This document shows positions 13,525 through 22,615 of a stretch of 64,000 bases of DNA, piece by piece. A program made the position numbers and the translations under genes. The notes below the pieces were generated by a model, which was not told where the DNA came from, did no database searches, and saw only the letters and a program-made list of their open reading frames with translations. Origin of the DNA: JBBDIM01 sp040880405. Its GTDB lineage: Bacteria > Planctomycetota > Planctomycetia > Pirellulales > Pirellulaceae. Every line of letters begins with the position of its first letter. Within the stretch, counting starts at the first letter, position 1. The stretch covers positions 1-64,000 of the forward strand of contig JBBDIM010000177.1 of NCBI GenBank assembly GCA_040880405.1. The letters are read 5' to 3'.

Positions 13525-14538
13525 TTAGTTGGCTGCTTCACTTAGTGGCAGCGCCACTGCTCCGTGTAGCACCACTTCTTCCCCCAGGGTGGCGGGGAGG
13601 ATTTGGTAGCTTTCTGCTAGTGGGGGGAAGATGTATTGGGCGGTTTGTTGGCGGAGACGGTTTAGGAATAGGTCTTCCGGCATTTGGGAGACGCCGCCGC
13701 CTAAGATGATGCAGTGGGGTGCGGTGAGGGTGATTGTTTGGGCGATGGCCCAGCCGAGGGCTTGGGTGGCCAGGTCGAGGGTGTGGCTGGCGATTAGGTT
13801 TCCATCGCCGGCCAATTGGGCGACATGACGGGCGGTGATTTTGGCGGGATCGCCGGCGATTGTCTTGAGGGCGTCTAGGTCGGCGGCGATTTTGCTCGCC
13901 TCTTCGTAGGCGAACCTGGGGCTCGTGAGGCCCAACCGGGCCAGGTCGTTGGAAGCGCCTCCGCTGATCCACTTCCGGGCCATTGAAGCGATGCCCCACC
14001 CACTGGCGATTGCTTCGACAGTGACGTCGGGAAGTCGTGCCAACAGACCAGGCCGGAGATGACCGATCTCGGCGATTGCGGGTCTCCCCTCCCCTTGCAG
14101 CTTGCCGTCGATGACGAGTCCACCGCCGATGCCGCTGCCGACCGTGACGTAGAAGACGCGTTGGTAATCTCGCCCTGCGCCCCAGGTTGCCTCGGCTAAG
14201 GCGGCGGTGTCGCAGTCGTTGCGGACGACCGTGGGCAGCGAAAATTTGTCGCGACACCAAGCCGCCAAGGGGAAGTGCTCCCAGCCCTGGACCTGGTGGC
14301 TTTTGGTCACCACTCCAGTTGCCGAATCCACCGGGCCGCCAAAGCCAATGCCGATGGACCCGATTTCATGGCTCTCGAGCAGCGGCCGCGCGACCTGCTC
14401 GATTTGCTCCAGGATTCCGGCGGCACCCGCCTCTGGGTTGATATCACGTCGCTCTACCACAACGAGCGGCGGTCCTTCTTCGCGACCGATTGCGAGTTGT
14501 AATTTGGTGCCTCCGATTTCGATGGCCAAGCGATTCAT
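13525..14538 (-). CDS. ROK-family sugar kinase
   Basis: The protein has 337 residues and is a cytoplasmic ATP-dependent hexose or amino-sugar kinase of the ROK family. The N-terminal phosphate-binding motif is AIEIGGTKLQLAIG. A substrate-binding region contains GIGFGGPVD, NDCDTAALAE and GSGIGGGLVIDG. EIGHLRPG occurs where ROK proteins usually carry a CxCGxxGC zinc cluster, but no such cysteines are present. The next gene upstream is a SIS-domain isomerase with a 149-bp gap, suggesting linked sugar metabolism. The exact substrate cannot be read from the sequence. Confidence 0.85.
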   Translation of the reverse strand: MNRLAIEIGGTKLQLAIGREEGPPLVVVERRDINPEAGAAGILEQIEQVARPLLESHEIGSIGIGFGGPVDSATGVVTKSHQVQGWEHFPLAAWCRDKFSLPTVVRNDCDTAALAEATWGAGRDYQRVFYVTVGSGIGGGLVIDGKLQGEGRPAIAEIGHLRPGLLARLPDVTVEAIASGWGIASMARKWISGGASNDLARLGLTSPRFAYEEASKIAADLDALKTIAGDPAKITARHVAQLAGDGNLIASHTLDLATQALGWAIAQTITLTAPHCIILGGGVSQMPEDLFLNRLRQQTAQYIFPPLAESYQILPATLGEEVVLHGAVALPLSEAAN

Positions 14539-14587
14539 GAGGTGACTCAGGTTTCCAGTTTTGGACAGGTGGGAAGCGGGGATGCTT

Positions 14588-14613
14588 CAGGTGTGATGAA
14601 ACGATCACACCTG
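14588..14613. promoter_or_regulatory. Perfect 10-bp inverted repeat upstream of ROK kinase
   Basis: CAGGTGTGAT (14588-14597) and ATCACACCTG (14604-14613) are perfect inverted arms around GAAACG. No T tract follows on either strand, so an operator is more likely than a terminator. It lies 49 bp upstream of the kinase start. Confidence 0.5.
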
Positions 14614-14687
14614 GCAACGGAGGCGGCGGGACAAGAGGAGCATCGAAGGGAGTCGCAAGCTTGATTTAACGTAACATCCGAGTTCGG

Positions 14688-15293
14688 CTATGCATATCGC
14701 CCTTGGGCATTGATCCGCGCAAACACATCGTTCAAAACCCAGTGAAAGACGCTCAGGTGGATGCTCTCGACCATTCCCATGTCGTCCAACGGGACGTGCA
14801 GGTTGTGAGCGGCCAAGTCCTTCAGCTTGCCTCCACTGTAGCCGGTTAACCCAATCGTAAGCAAATCGTGGCGATTCGCCCAATCGACGGCATTCAACAC
14901 GTTGGGACTATTGCCGGAGCCGCTGATCGCGATCACTACGTCGCCCGGTTGGCCGTAGTTCATGAGCTGCTGGAGGAAGATTTGGTCGTAGCCGACGTCG
15001 TTCCCCACGGCCATGATCCAGCCGACATTATCGGTGAGGCTGAGGATCTTTAGCCGACGGCGGCTTTCATCCCCCAGGTCTTTTTCGAACAGCGTGCTCT
15101 TGCCGAGGTCTTCCGCCATGTGGCTGGCATTGCACCCCGAGCCGCCATTGCCCAACACGTACACAAAATTGCCCCGCTCCCATGCCTGATAAATCAGGTC
15201 GGCCCAGGTTTGCATCTGCCGGGTGTCGATCCGGCCGATCTCTTCCTGAAAGCGTTGGATGTAACTGGTGGCGTCGAGGGTTGCTCCGAGCAT
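14688..15293 (-). CDS. SIS-domain phosphosugar isomerase (GmhA-like)
   Basis: The protein has 201 residues and resembles sedoheptulose-7-phosphate isomerase in length and motifs. NGGSGCNASHMAEDLGK (about 50-66) is the GmhA substrate loop, and AISGSGNSPNVLNAVDWA (about 109-126) is the SIS phosphate-binding motif. In that family it starts ADP-heptose synthesis. The neighbouring ROK kinase could phosphorylate a related sugar. No other heptose genes are in the window, so the substrate is inferred. Confidence 0.82.
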   Translation of the reverse strand: MLGATLDATSYIQRFQEEIGRIDTRQMQTWADLIYQAWERGNFVYVLGNGGSGCNASHMAEDLGKSTLFEKDLGDESRRRLKILSLTDNVGWIMAVGNDVGYDQIFLQQLMNYGQPGDVVIAISGSGNSPNVLNAVDWANRHDLLTIGLTGYSGGKLKDLAAHNLHVPLDDMGMVESIHLSVFHWVLNDVFARINAQGRYA

Positions 15294-15339
15294 GGTGGGA
15301 ATTCCTTGAGTTGTGCGACGTGGTTAGCGAGGCCGTGGA

Positions 15340-16683
15340 TTATTCGAGTTCTTCAGTCTGGGGACGATACAGCAACGCGACCGGCAGGAGGATCAGCACG
15401 GTCAGGCCGAATAGGTAATGACGAGGCGATTCGGTTTGGACGAGCACCAAGTCGAATAGACTATAGAGCAGACCGGAGAGGAAGATCGCCAACCAATTGG
15501 CGCGGCTCATCTCCGCGATCACCTGTCCCTTTTGGTCCTTGGGGGCCCTCGCCTGCAAATAAACCTGGATCGGGACGGAAAACATACCGGTGAAAACCCC
15601 CAGGGCAATTAGCACCGGTAGACTTCCGTAAAATCCCAGTAAATGTCCGCCGTCGAATCCCGGCAGCGCCATCAATGCGAGGCAGACAATCATTCCCCAG
15701 ATCCCCAGTCGAACGAGGCCGAATTCGATTCGCCCGCGCGATAAAAATCCGGCGATGAAGCAGCCAATGCCGATGCCCGCACCAATCGATCCGGCGAGCA
15801 TGCTGGTTTTAGTATCGTCGAGCTCCAGTTGCACTTTGCCGAGCGAATTGACCGATTGCTGGACCACTCCGGCACACAGCCAAAAGGCACACGATGCCAA
15901 CAGCGCGGTCAGAATTTTGTGATCGCGGAGTAGCAATCGCCGCACCTTGCGGGGCATGCCGATTGCGTCCCAGTTCAACCGGGCCCTTGGACGCGATGGT
16001 TCACCGCGCCGGAGTGTGGTGGAGGCCAATGTCCCCAACACGGCAATTCCCACACAAACCGTGACCGCCATCCACCGCTGATCGGCAAGTTGATCGCTCA
16101 ACACCCCAGCCAGCGCCGTGCCGAAGATGATGGCCAGAAACGTGGTCATCAGAAAAATCCCATTCGCCTTGGGCAAGTCATGCTCGTGGAGCATCTCTGG
16201 AAGAATTCCGTACTTTGCCGGGGCGAAAAACGTGCTTTGCATGCCCATCAGGAACAGCACGAACAGGAGCCCGCCAAAGCCGAGCAGATCGAACCAGAAA
16301 AAGGCCAGCATCCCCAGACCCATGGCCACGATTTCCGCCACCTTCGACCAAAAGACGATCGCCGATTTCCGGAACTTGTCCGCCAGATAACCGGAGGGGC
16401 CGGCGAACAACAGAAACGGGATGGCAAACACCACCATCGCCTCTCCCTGGCGATCCCGTCCCCCGGCAGCACCGACTGCGACCAGCAGGAGCAATTGCTT
16501 GAACAGGTTGTCGTTAAAAGCCCCGAGAAACTGGGTCCCGGTCATACCCCAAAACGCCGGATCGCTTTTTAAGTGGGCGGGCCGCTCGTCCGTGGCGTAT
16601 TGATCCTCACCCGAGTGAGAGCTCACATACGGATTTTCCTCCGGGGAGTTGCCACTGGGCGGCGGTGAAGCGGGTTTGTTCAT
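15340..16683 (-). CDS. MFS transporter, LplT-like
   Basis: The protein has 447 residues with about 12 hydrophobic segments. The first helix region GMTGTQFLGAFNDNLFKQLL is characteristic of the lysophospholipid transporter LplT / Aas-associated MFS group. A loop GPSGYLADKFRKS matches the MFS signature between helices 2 and 3. Residues 1-35 are a polar, disordered N-terminal extension. It would move lysophospholipids or related lipids across the inner membrane. The gap to the SIS gene is 46 bp, so co-transcription is possible although no functional link is obvious. Confidence 0.8.
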   Translation of the reverse strand: MNKPASPPPSGNSPEENPYVSSHSGEDQYATDERPAHLKSDPAFWGMTGTQFLGAFNDNLFKQLLLLVAVGAAGGRDRQGEAMVVFAIPFLLFAGPSGYLADKFRKSAIVFWSKVAEIVAMGLGMLAFFWFDLLGFGGLLFVLFLMGMQSTFFAPAKYGILPEMLHEHDLPKANGIFLMTTFLAIIFGTALAGVLSDQLADQRWMAVTVCVGIAVLGTLASTTLRRGEPSRPRARLNWDAIGMPRKVRRLLLRDHKILTALLASCAFWLCAGVVQQSVNSLGKVQLELDDTKTSMLAGSIGAGIGIGCFIAGFLSRGRIEFGLVRLGIWGMIVCLALMALPGFDGGHLLGFYGSLPVLIALGVFTGMFSVPIQVYLQARAPKDQKGQVIAEMSRANWLAIFLSGLLYSLFDLVLVQTESPRHYLFGLTVLILLPVALLYRPQTEELE

Positions 16684-16733
16684 GGCGGCATTATCCCGAA
16701 CCGAGCCGATTTATCCTAGATGGATCACCATGA

Positions 16734-16764
16734 AAAAAACGTGGACCGATGGTCCACGTTTTTT
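16734..16764. terminator. Bidirectional intrinsic terminator after thiC
   Basis: The 14-bp inverted repeat AAAAAACGTGGACC / GGTCCACGTTTTTT has a 3-nt loop. A-runs and T-runs at both ends allow termination in either direction. It lies 28 bp beyond the thiC stop. Confidence 0.85.
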
Positions 16765-16791
16765 CATTTCGAGTCGATTCACCGGCAGGGA

Positions 16792-18129
16792 CTACGAATT
16801 GGGCGTCGAGCCCAGCTCCACCAACTCGTTGGCATCGGCCATCGCTCGGATCTCTTCGGTGATCTTCATCGAGCAGTACTTCGGCCCGCACATGCTGCAG
16901 AAGTGGGCGCTTTTGAAGGTGTCCTGCGGCAGGGTCTCGTCGTGGTATCGCTGAGCCGTTTCCGGATCGAGCGACAGGCGGAACTGCTCGTTCCAGTCGA
17001 ACGCGAACCGCGCTCGGCTGAGGGCGTCGTCACGGTCTCGGGCTCCTTTACGTCCGCGAGCCACGTCGGCAGCGTGGGCCGAGATCTTGTAGGCGATCAC
17101 CCCTTGCTTGACGTCTTCCTTCTCCGGCAAGCCGAGGTGTTCCTTCGGCGTAACGTAGCACAGCATCGCGGCACCGTGCCAACCGGCCAAGGCGGCCCCG
17201 ATGGCGCTGGTGATGTGGTCGTAGCCGGGGGCGATGTCGGTGACCAGTGGGCCCAAGACGTAGAACGGAGCGCCATCGCAAACTTCCTGCTGACGCTTCA
17301 TGTTCATCTCGATCTGGTCCATTGGCACGTGACCAGGCCCTTCAACCATCACTTGGGTGCCGTTTGCGCGGCCCCGGTGGGTTAGTTCGCCCAGCACGTC
17401 CAGTTCCGAGAACTGGGCGGCGTCGCTGGCGTCGGCCAATGAACCAGGCCGGAGGCTATCTCCCAGGCTCCAGGTGACGTCGTACTGCTTCATAATGTCG
17501 CAGAGGTCGTCGAAGTGGGTATAGAGCGGGTTTTGCTTGCGGTGGGCCATCATCCACTTAGCGATCAACGAGCCACCCCGGCTCACGATGCCGGTCACTC
17601 GGTGGGTCGTCAGGTGGAGGTGTTCCAGGAGGATGCCACAGTGGATGGTCATGTAGTCGACCCCCTGCTTGGCTTGGTGTTCGACCATATCGAGGAAGTT
17701 TTGCGGCTGCATGTCTTCCATGTTGCCGCCTAGCTGCTCCAGCATTTGGTACAGCGGCACGGTGCCGATGGGAACCGGGCTGTTCTGGATGATCTTGGCT
17801 CGGATCTCGTCGATATTCTTACCGGTCGAGAGGTCCATCACGGTGTCGGCACCATGCTTGATGGCGACTTCCAATTTGTCCAGTTCACCCGCCAAATCGC
17901 TGGTGACCGCCGAGTTACCGATGTTGGCGTTGATCTTACATTTGGTAGCCAGGCCGATCCCCATCGGCTCCAGGCCGGCAGCCAAGTGGACCGTGTTGGC
18001 CGGGATGACCATCCTCCCGGTGGCGACTTCCTGAAGGACGAGCTCCACTGCGATCTCCTCGCGTTTTGCCACGAACTCCATTTCCGGCGTAATCTCGCCC
18101 CGCTGGGCCGCTAGTAATTGGGTGCTCAT
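16792..18129 (-). CDS. thiC: Phosphomethylpyrimidine synthase ThiC
   Basis: ThiC is a radical SAM enzyme that converts 5-aminoimidazole ribotide to hydroxymethylpyrimidine phosphate in thiamine synthesis. I start at MSTQLLAAQRGEITPEM (18129), giving 445 residues, the short form lacking the long N-terminal domain of enterobacterial ThiC. Conserved motifs are GTVPLYQML, MEGPGHVPMDQI and the C-terminal [4Fe-4S] motif CSMCGPKYC (CX2CX4C). I looked for a TPP riboswitch in the 190 bases upstream and did not see its core (CTGAGA, ACCTGAT). A strong terminator follows the gene. Confidence 0.95.
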   Translation of the reverse strand: MSTQLLAAQRGEITPEMEFVAKREEIAVELVLQEVATGRMVIPANTVHLAAGLEPMGIGLATKCKINANIGNSAVTSDLAGELDKLEVAIKHGADTVMDLSTGKNIDEIRAKIIQNSPVPIGTVPLYQMLEQLGGNMEDMQPQNFLDMVEHQAKQGVDYMTIHCGILLEHLHLTTHRVTGIVSRGGSLIAKWMMAHRKQNPLYTHFDDLCDIMKQYDVTWSLGDSLRPGSLADASDAAQFSELDVLGELTHRGRANGTQVMVEGPGHVPMDQIEMNMKRQQEVCDGAPFYVLGPLVTDIAPGYDHITSAIGAALAGWHGAAMLCYVTPKEHLGLPEKEDVKQGVIAYKISAHAADVARGRKGARDRDDALSRARFAFDWNEQFRLSLDPETAQRYHDETLPQDTFKSAHFCSMCGPKYCSMKITEEIRAMADANELVELGSTPNS

Positions 18130-18190
18130 CGAATCGAATTTCCTTAATGCCCTTGGAGTCGAATCTCCATAAGGCGAATAATCGTGGTCC

Positions 18191-18269
18191 CCGGTTTCAG
18201 GTGCCACATAGTGGACAATGGTTTTGCAGGTCGCCCCATCGCTGCGGGCCCATCCGGATCTGAAACCGG
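18191..18269 (-). promoter_or_regulatory. Long-range inverted repeat in thiC leader
   Basis: CCGGTTTCAG (18191-18200) and CTGAAACCGG (18260-18269) are perfect 10-bp inverted arms enclosing 59 bases, about 60 bp upstream of the thiC start. The enclosed sequence has GC-rich sub-hairpins but not the TPP riboswitch consensus. It may be a structured leader; no function is shown. Confidence 0.35.
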
Positions 18270-18321
18270 AAAGGCTTGGCAAAAGGTTCGCCGCCCGTCG
18301 AAGCCACGACCTCCCTCCAAT

Positions 18322-19686
18322 TTACAATGTCTTGAGATACTCCAATACCGCCTCCCGCTCCGGAATCGTCAGCTTGCTCGGAAAATCGTGCCCTCGGGCC
18401 GACTTTCCAGGGCGGCGGGTGTCGAAATAAGTCCGACGTTCCGCCTGACTCCCAACCGAAGGGGGCATTTGTTCCCGAATCTCGACCTCCAGCCCAACTT
18501 TCTGGCGGTCGTAACCGTCGATGGTCCGTTTCCAAACCACCGGTCGTTGGTCCGGGTGCAGCATGTGCCACAGCGTGGGGACCGAGCCGTTGTGCAAATA
18601 AGGGGCGGAGGCCCAAATGCCATCTAAGGGAGGCGCGACGTAGCCTTCCGGATCGGCTACCCCTTCCCCCTTTTCGCCATACTCATTGAACCAACTGTTG
18701 AGATAATGCTGACGACCTTCAGGCTGCAAAGCATCGAATCGGGCCCGATCCGTCCCAATTTCCTTCATCGCCACCGGCACTTCGGGATAATCGGCTTCCT
18801 CTCCGTAGGTTCCGTGACAACTGGAACAGCTTTGTTCGAATACCAGCTTGCCGCGGCGGGCCAGTGGCCGATCGATCTCGAAGGGATATTTTGGTGACCG
18901 CAGCGAATCGATGTAGGCGTAGACGTGGCGGAAGTCGTCTTCCCGCTCTCGAAATTTCTCCGGGCCGTTCTGTGGCACCATCGTGAACTGCATGAGCCCC
19001 CGATGCCCCTTCGGTGCGAAACCATCGAGATAGATGTGCTCCTTTTTGTGGAAATGCCACCAGGGTGGCGCATCCAGGTCGTGATGGACCATCTGGGGAA
19101 TGGCCGGCCTTTTGACCACATTCAGATCGACATCGCGCAGGGCCATCAGGGCAACGCCGAAATTCACGGCGTTGGTTGTCCCGTTAGAATCTCCCAAGGG
19201 AAAGCCGATCGAACTGTAATCGGTACCGCGGAGTGGCTTGCCCAGTAGTAATTTCGCCATGCGGATGTCATCGGTAATCGTCGCGAAGGCGAAATGCGAG
19301 TTGGGCAAACCGGGGATGACTTCGCCGGAGACCTTACCGCCATGGCAAGCAAAACAGTTGAGGGTCCAGTTTTGCTTCTGGTCGACCACATATTGCAGCG
19401 GTTTGGTCGGATCGTCCGGGCGGGGCGTCAAACCGTAACGCGCATACGCCATTTCGCGGCGGATTTCCGGGGATGCCTCTTCGGCTTGGCTCTTGAGCGG
19501 CTCAGGCCACACGCGCCAGACGCTGTCAAAGGTTTCCTGGTCGAAATAAGGGGGCAGGTAGGGCTGATCGACGAGGAGCCGATATCCTTTCTCTGGATCA
19601 CCCTCGACTTGCGGTGCTTCCGCGCGGGCCGCGGTCGCCTGGCAAGCGATGATCGCGATCAGTATCCCCAGGAACAATTGCCGCAT
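18322..19686 (-). CDS. Exported di-heme c-type cytochrome
   Basis: Started at MRQLFLGILIAII (19686), the protein has 454 residues with a signal peptide cleaved near ARA-EAP. Two haem c motifs are visible: CFACH at 111-115 and CSSCH at 287-291. The rest resembles the cytochrome c peroxidase / MauG-related and planctomycete large cytochrome groups, with a LVFEQSCSSCHG pattern and a conserved APYLHNGSVPTLW near the C-terminus, usual in these proteins. It should act in the periplasm in electron transfer or peroxide reduction; the donor is unknown. It is transcribed away from the FAD gene. Confidence 0.82.
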   Translation of the reverse strand: MRQLFLGILIAIIACQATAARAEAPQVEGDPEKGYRLLVDQPYLPPYFDQETFDSVWRVWPEPLKSQAEEASPEIRREMAYARYGLTPRPDDPTKPLQYVVDQKQNWTLNCFACHGGKVSGEVIPGLPNSHFAFATITDDIRMAKLLLGKPLRGTDYSSIGFPLGDSNGTTNAVNFGVALMALRDVDLNVVKRPAIPQMVHHDLDAPPWWHFHKKEHIYLDGFAPKGHRGLMQFTMVPQNGPEKFREREDDFRHVYAYIDSLRSPKYPFEIDRPLARRGKLVFEQSCSSCHGTYGEEADYPEVPVAMKEIGTDRARFDALQPEGRQHYLNSWFNEYGEKGEGVADPEGYVAPPLDGIWASAPYLHNGSVPTLWHMLHPDQRPVVWKRTIDGYDRQKVGLEVEIREQMPPSVGSQAERRTYFDTRRPGKSARGHDFPSKLTIPEREAVLEYLKTL

Positions 19687-19869
19687 GATCTTCACCTCAG
19701 TTCGCGAACAGATCGCGCCCAGCAGCAGAAACCGGACGCATACACTAGAATTTAACCCTTCGGCTCCTGAATTTATAGCCGGAGGGGCAATGATTGGCAC
19801 CATTATTCCGTCCCCCGCCTAGCGAAGACAGCCACCCAACCTCCTTTCTCCGGCAAAGAAGTACAAGAC

Positions 19870-21102
19870 ATGACTGTGGTAATCGTGGGGGGAGGGGCCG
19901 CCGGTTTGATGGCGGCGATCTGGGCGGCGCGGACCGACGCGCAGCGGTCCATCATCTTGCTGGATGGCGCGAAACGGCTCGGGGCGAAGATCTTGATCGC
20001 CGGCGGAGGCCGCTGCAATGTGACCCATCATGAGGTCGCGCCGGAGGACTTTTGCGGCTCGTCGCGTAACGCCATCAAAAAGGTGATCACGCGTTTTGGC
20101 GTGCCGGAGACACTTCGTTTTTTCCAGGAATTGGGTGTCCACCTCAAGCGTGAACCGACCGGCAAGTTGTTTCCCACTACCAACCGAGCCCAAACCGTGC
20201 TCGATGCCCTGCTGGGTGAGGCCAAACGATTGGGTGTGAAAATCGATGTCGGCCACCGCGTCGAAAACATCCGACCGCTAGAGCCAAGCTCCGAAGGTGC
20301 TGCGGCTCGACTGGAACTGAGCGGCCCCTGGGGCACGCTCCACGCCGATCAGGTGATCCTTTGCACCGGCGGAAAAAGCGTGCCGAAAACCGGTTCCGAC
20401 GGTCATGGCTTGGAATTGGCCAAGCGGCTGGGGCATGAGCTCACCCCGAAACTGGTACCCTCCCTGGTCCCATTGGCCCTGCCGCCTAAACATCCGCTGA
20501 CTACGCTGTCCGGGATTTCCCTTCCGGCGAACTTCGAACTCCGCCGCCAATCAGGGAAGCGTTTCGTGAATGTCTCCGGTGATGTGCTGTTTACGCATAA
20601 GGGCCTCTCGGGGCCGGCGGTGCTGGATATCAGTCGACACTGGATCCTCGCCCACCAAGATGGAGACGCGGTGTTGGCGGTAAACTGGCTACCGGACGCC
20701 TCGCCGGAGGAGCTTGACCAGACACTTCAATCGCTTGGCAAACGTCCGGTCCGGGCCCATTTGCGACCGCTGTTGGCCGATCGCCTAGTCGATTTGCTCC
20801 TCTCGGAAAGTGGCATCCCGGCAGATGCCTGCGGCAGCGATCTAACGCAAGACCAGCGCAAGAGCTTGGTCCAGGCCGCCACCGATCAGGTCTTGCCAAT
20901 CACCGGCGACCTTGGCTTCAAGGTGGCGGAAGTCACCGCGGGCGGGGTTCCGCTGGTTCAAATTGACTTGAAGACGATGCAATCTCGCAAAATGCCGGGG
21001 CTTTATTTGTGTGGCGAGATTTGCGATGTCGATGGCCGAATCGGCGGGTTTAATTTCCAATGGGCTTGGTCCAGCGGTTACGTGGCGGGGATTTCGGTTT
21101 AG
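19870..21102 (+). CDS. HI0933/YhiN-family flavoprotein
   Basis: The protein has 410 residues and is an FAD-dependent oxidoreductase of the HI0933 family. The dinucleotide-binding motif is VVIVGGGAAGLMAAIWA at the N-terminus. GGGRCNVTHH (about 46-55) and VILCTGGKSVPKTGSDG follow in the order usual for this family, and the C-terminus has LCGEICDVDGRIGGFNFQWAWSSG. The family's reaction is not well defined. A divergent cytochrome gene lies upstream. The start fits a short 5' region with no Shine-Dalgarno site. Confidence 0.88.
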   Translation: MTVVIVGGGAAGLMAAIWAARTDAQRSIILLDGAKRLGAKILIAGGGRCNVTHHEVAPEDFCGSSRNAIKKVITRFGVPETLRFFQELGVHLKREPTGKLFPTTNRAQTVLDALLGEAKRLGVKIDVGHRVENIRPLEPSSEGAAARLELSGPWGTLHADQVILCTGGKSVPKTGSDGHGLELAKRLGHELTPKLVPSLVPLALPPKHPLTTLSGISLPANFELRRQSGKRFVNVSGDVLFTHKGLSGPAVLDISRHWILAHQDGDAVLAVNWLPDASPEELDQTLQSLGKRPVRAHLRPLLADRLVDLLLSESGIPADACGSDLTQDQRKSLVQAATDQVLPITGDLGFKVAEVTAGGVPLVQIDLKTMQSRKMPGLYLCGEICDVDGRIGGFNFQWAWSSGYVAGISV

Positions 21103-21195
21103 GCAACCGGCGGGAGTCGGAACTCGTCGGCACCCTTTCGGTTTGTTAGAATCGAGCGTCGCCCCGTTTCCCATCACTTTGTCATCAGGGTCACC

Positions 21196-22302
21196 ATGCA
21201 TCGCATCCACGCCTCCATTGCCGTTGCGCTGATACTCGTGTTGGGGTGTGAACGGACCGCGCCGCCGGTCTCCACTCCGACGGCTGAACGTCCTCCGGCG
21301 GTGGCTCCACCGGAGCCAAAGTTTCTCGCTGAAGAAGTCGAGATCGCCCGGCAATTGAATGAACAGGATGTTCCACTATCGCAGGACTCGGATGGTCATA
21401 TCACACTGGTGAATCTTTCCGAGAAAGAATTGAGTGGCGAGTTCCTGGAGAGCTTGACCCGATTACCCAAACTTGAACGGCTGATCGCTCAAAAATGCGT
21501 GTTGACCGTAGAGGCACTGGCCACCTTTGGCCGGTTGACCGAATTAGTGGTCCTCGACCTGCGAGAAAGTTCGCTCGAAGGGGATTGGTTGACCCACCTC
21601 GCGCCCCTCACCAAGCTCCGCGTGCTGCAATTTCGGGGGGCCGCAATTGAAGACCAGCACCTCCAGCCGCTGGGCAGATTGACACGCCTGAAGACCCTAG
21701 GGCTCGACGAAACCGCGGTGCATGGCGGGGGGCTGGCCAATCTCGATTCGCTCGGCGACCTGGAGGAGCTTTACCTGTTCGCGACCCCTTTCAATGACGA
21801 GGGGGTCGCAATACTGCGAAGTTTTAAGAACCTGAAAAAGCTTCGCTTGCGGCAAACCGAGATTTCCAGCGAGGCCTTTCCGGTCCTTTCAAAACTTCCC
21901 AAATTGGAAGAACTAGATGTCAGCGAGAACGAACTGAGCGAACTGCAACTTGCTGAGCAAAACCCCTTCCCGGCCCTGGAGCGGCTCAACTTGTGGGCGA
22001 CTGGAATCGACGATGACGCGATTGAGGTGGTCGCCCAACTCTCCGGGCTGACATGGCTCAACCTCGACCGGAACCCACTGACCGACGACAAACTCGCGGC
22101 CCTCGCGCAGCTAACCGAATTGCAGTGGCTGCATCTCGGCTCGACCGAGGTCTCCGATGAAGGATTGCTCCGGCTGGCGCAGATTAGCTCGCTTAAGACT
22201 TTGATCGTGACCCGGACGCAAGTCACCGACGAAGGGGTGGCGGAACTAAAACGGATGCGGGCCGACATGAAAATCGAACATATCTACAAGCCGATGCCGT
22301 AG
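21196..22302 (+). CDS. Leucine-rich-repeat lipoprotein
   Basis: The protein has 368 residues. A lipoprotein signal peptide ends with LVLGC, so Cys18 would be lipidated. A Pro-rich spacer (about 20-45) is followed by about ten LRR units of 23-25 residues, such as LTELVVLDLRESSLEGDWL and LKKLRLRQTEISSEAF. LRR surface proteins are numerous in planctomycetes and probably bind proteins or glycans at the envelope. No enzymatic domain is present. Confidence 0.85.
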   Translation: MHRIHASIAVALILVLGCERTAPPVSTPTAERPPAVAPPEPKFLAEEVEIARQLNEQDVPLSQDSDGHITLVNLSEKELSGEFLESLTRLPKLERLIAQKCVLTVEALATFGRLTELVVLDLRESSLEGDWLTHLAPLTKLRVLQFRGAAIEDQHLQPLGRLTRLKTLGLDETAVHGGGLANLDSLGDLEELYLFATPFNDEGVAILRSFKNLKKLRLRQTEISSEAFPVLSKLPKLEELDVSENELSELQLAEQNPFPALERLNLWATGIDDDAIEVVAQLSGLTWLNLDRNPLTDDKLAALAQLTELQWLHLGSTEVSDEGLLRLAQISSLKTLIVTRTQVTDEGVAELKRMRADMKIEHIYKPMP

Positions 22303-22615
22303 CAGGTTTCCGGCAAAAGCTCTCGTGCGTACGCTCCGCCGCCTGACAGAATCGGCACAATCGGAACGAGTCGACCACGGCACCCCATTTTCAGGGCCAA
22401 CTCGTCCCCGCATTCAAACCAATCGCGAGCCGACGGCAAGCCGAAATTAGCGGGCTTTTCTTGGCCACAACGGCACTGGCAACCTATGTTATTGGTGCAT
22501 GGCGAGCCATCGGAGTGCGGACATACCTCCTTCACGGCCGCCTGCCAACGCAACGGGTTTGGATTCAGGGACTGCGCCGCGAGAGCGGACCAACACCAAT
22601 TTCTATCGAAACAAC
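22303..22615. other. Intergenic, no supported gene
   Basis: This is the 313-bp spacer between the LRR gene and the CBS gene. It contains open frames on both strands, including a Cys-rich 113-codon minus-strand frame, but none has convincing composition or neighbours. No strong hairpin or repeat is seen. It probably holds the promoter of the CBS gene. Confidence 0.5.

Noticed and set aside
18130..18320. TPP riboswitch upstream of thiC
   Set aside because: I looked for the CTGAGA and ACCTGAT/GGxTAAT core on the coding strand and did not find it.
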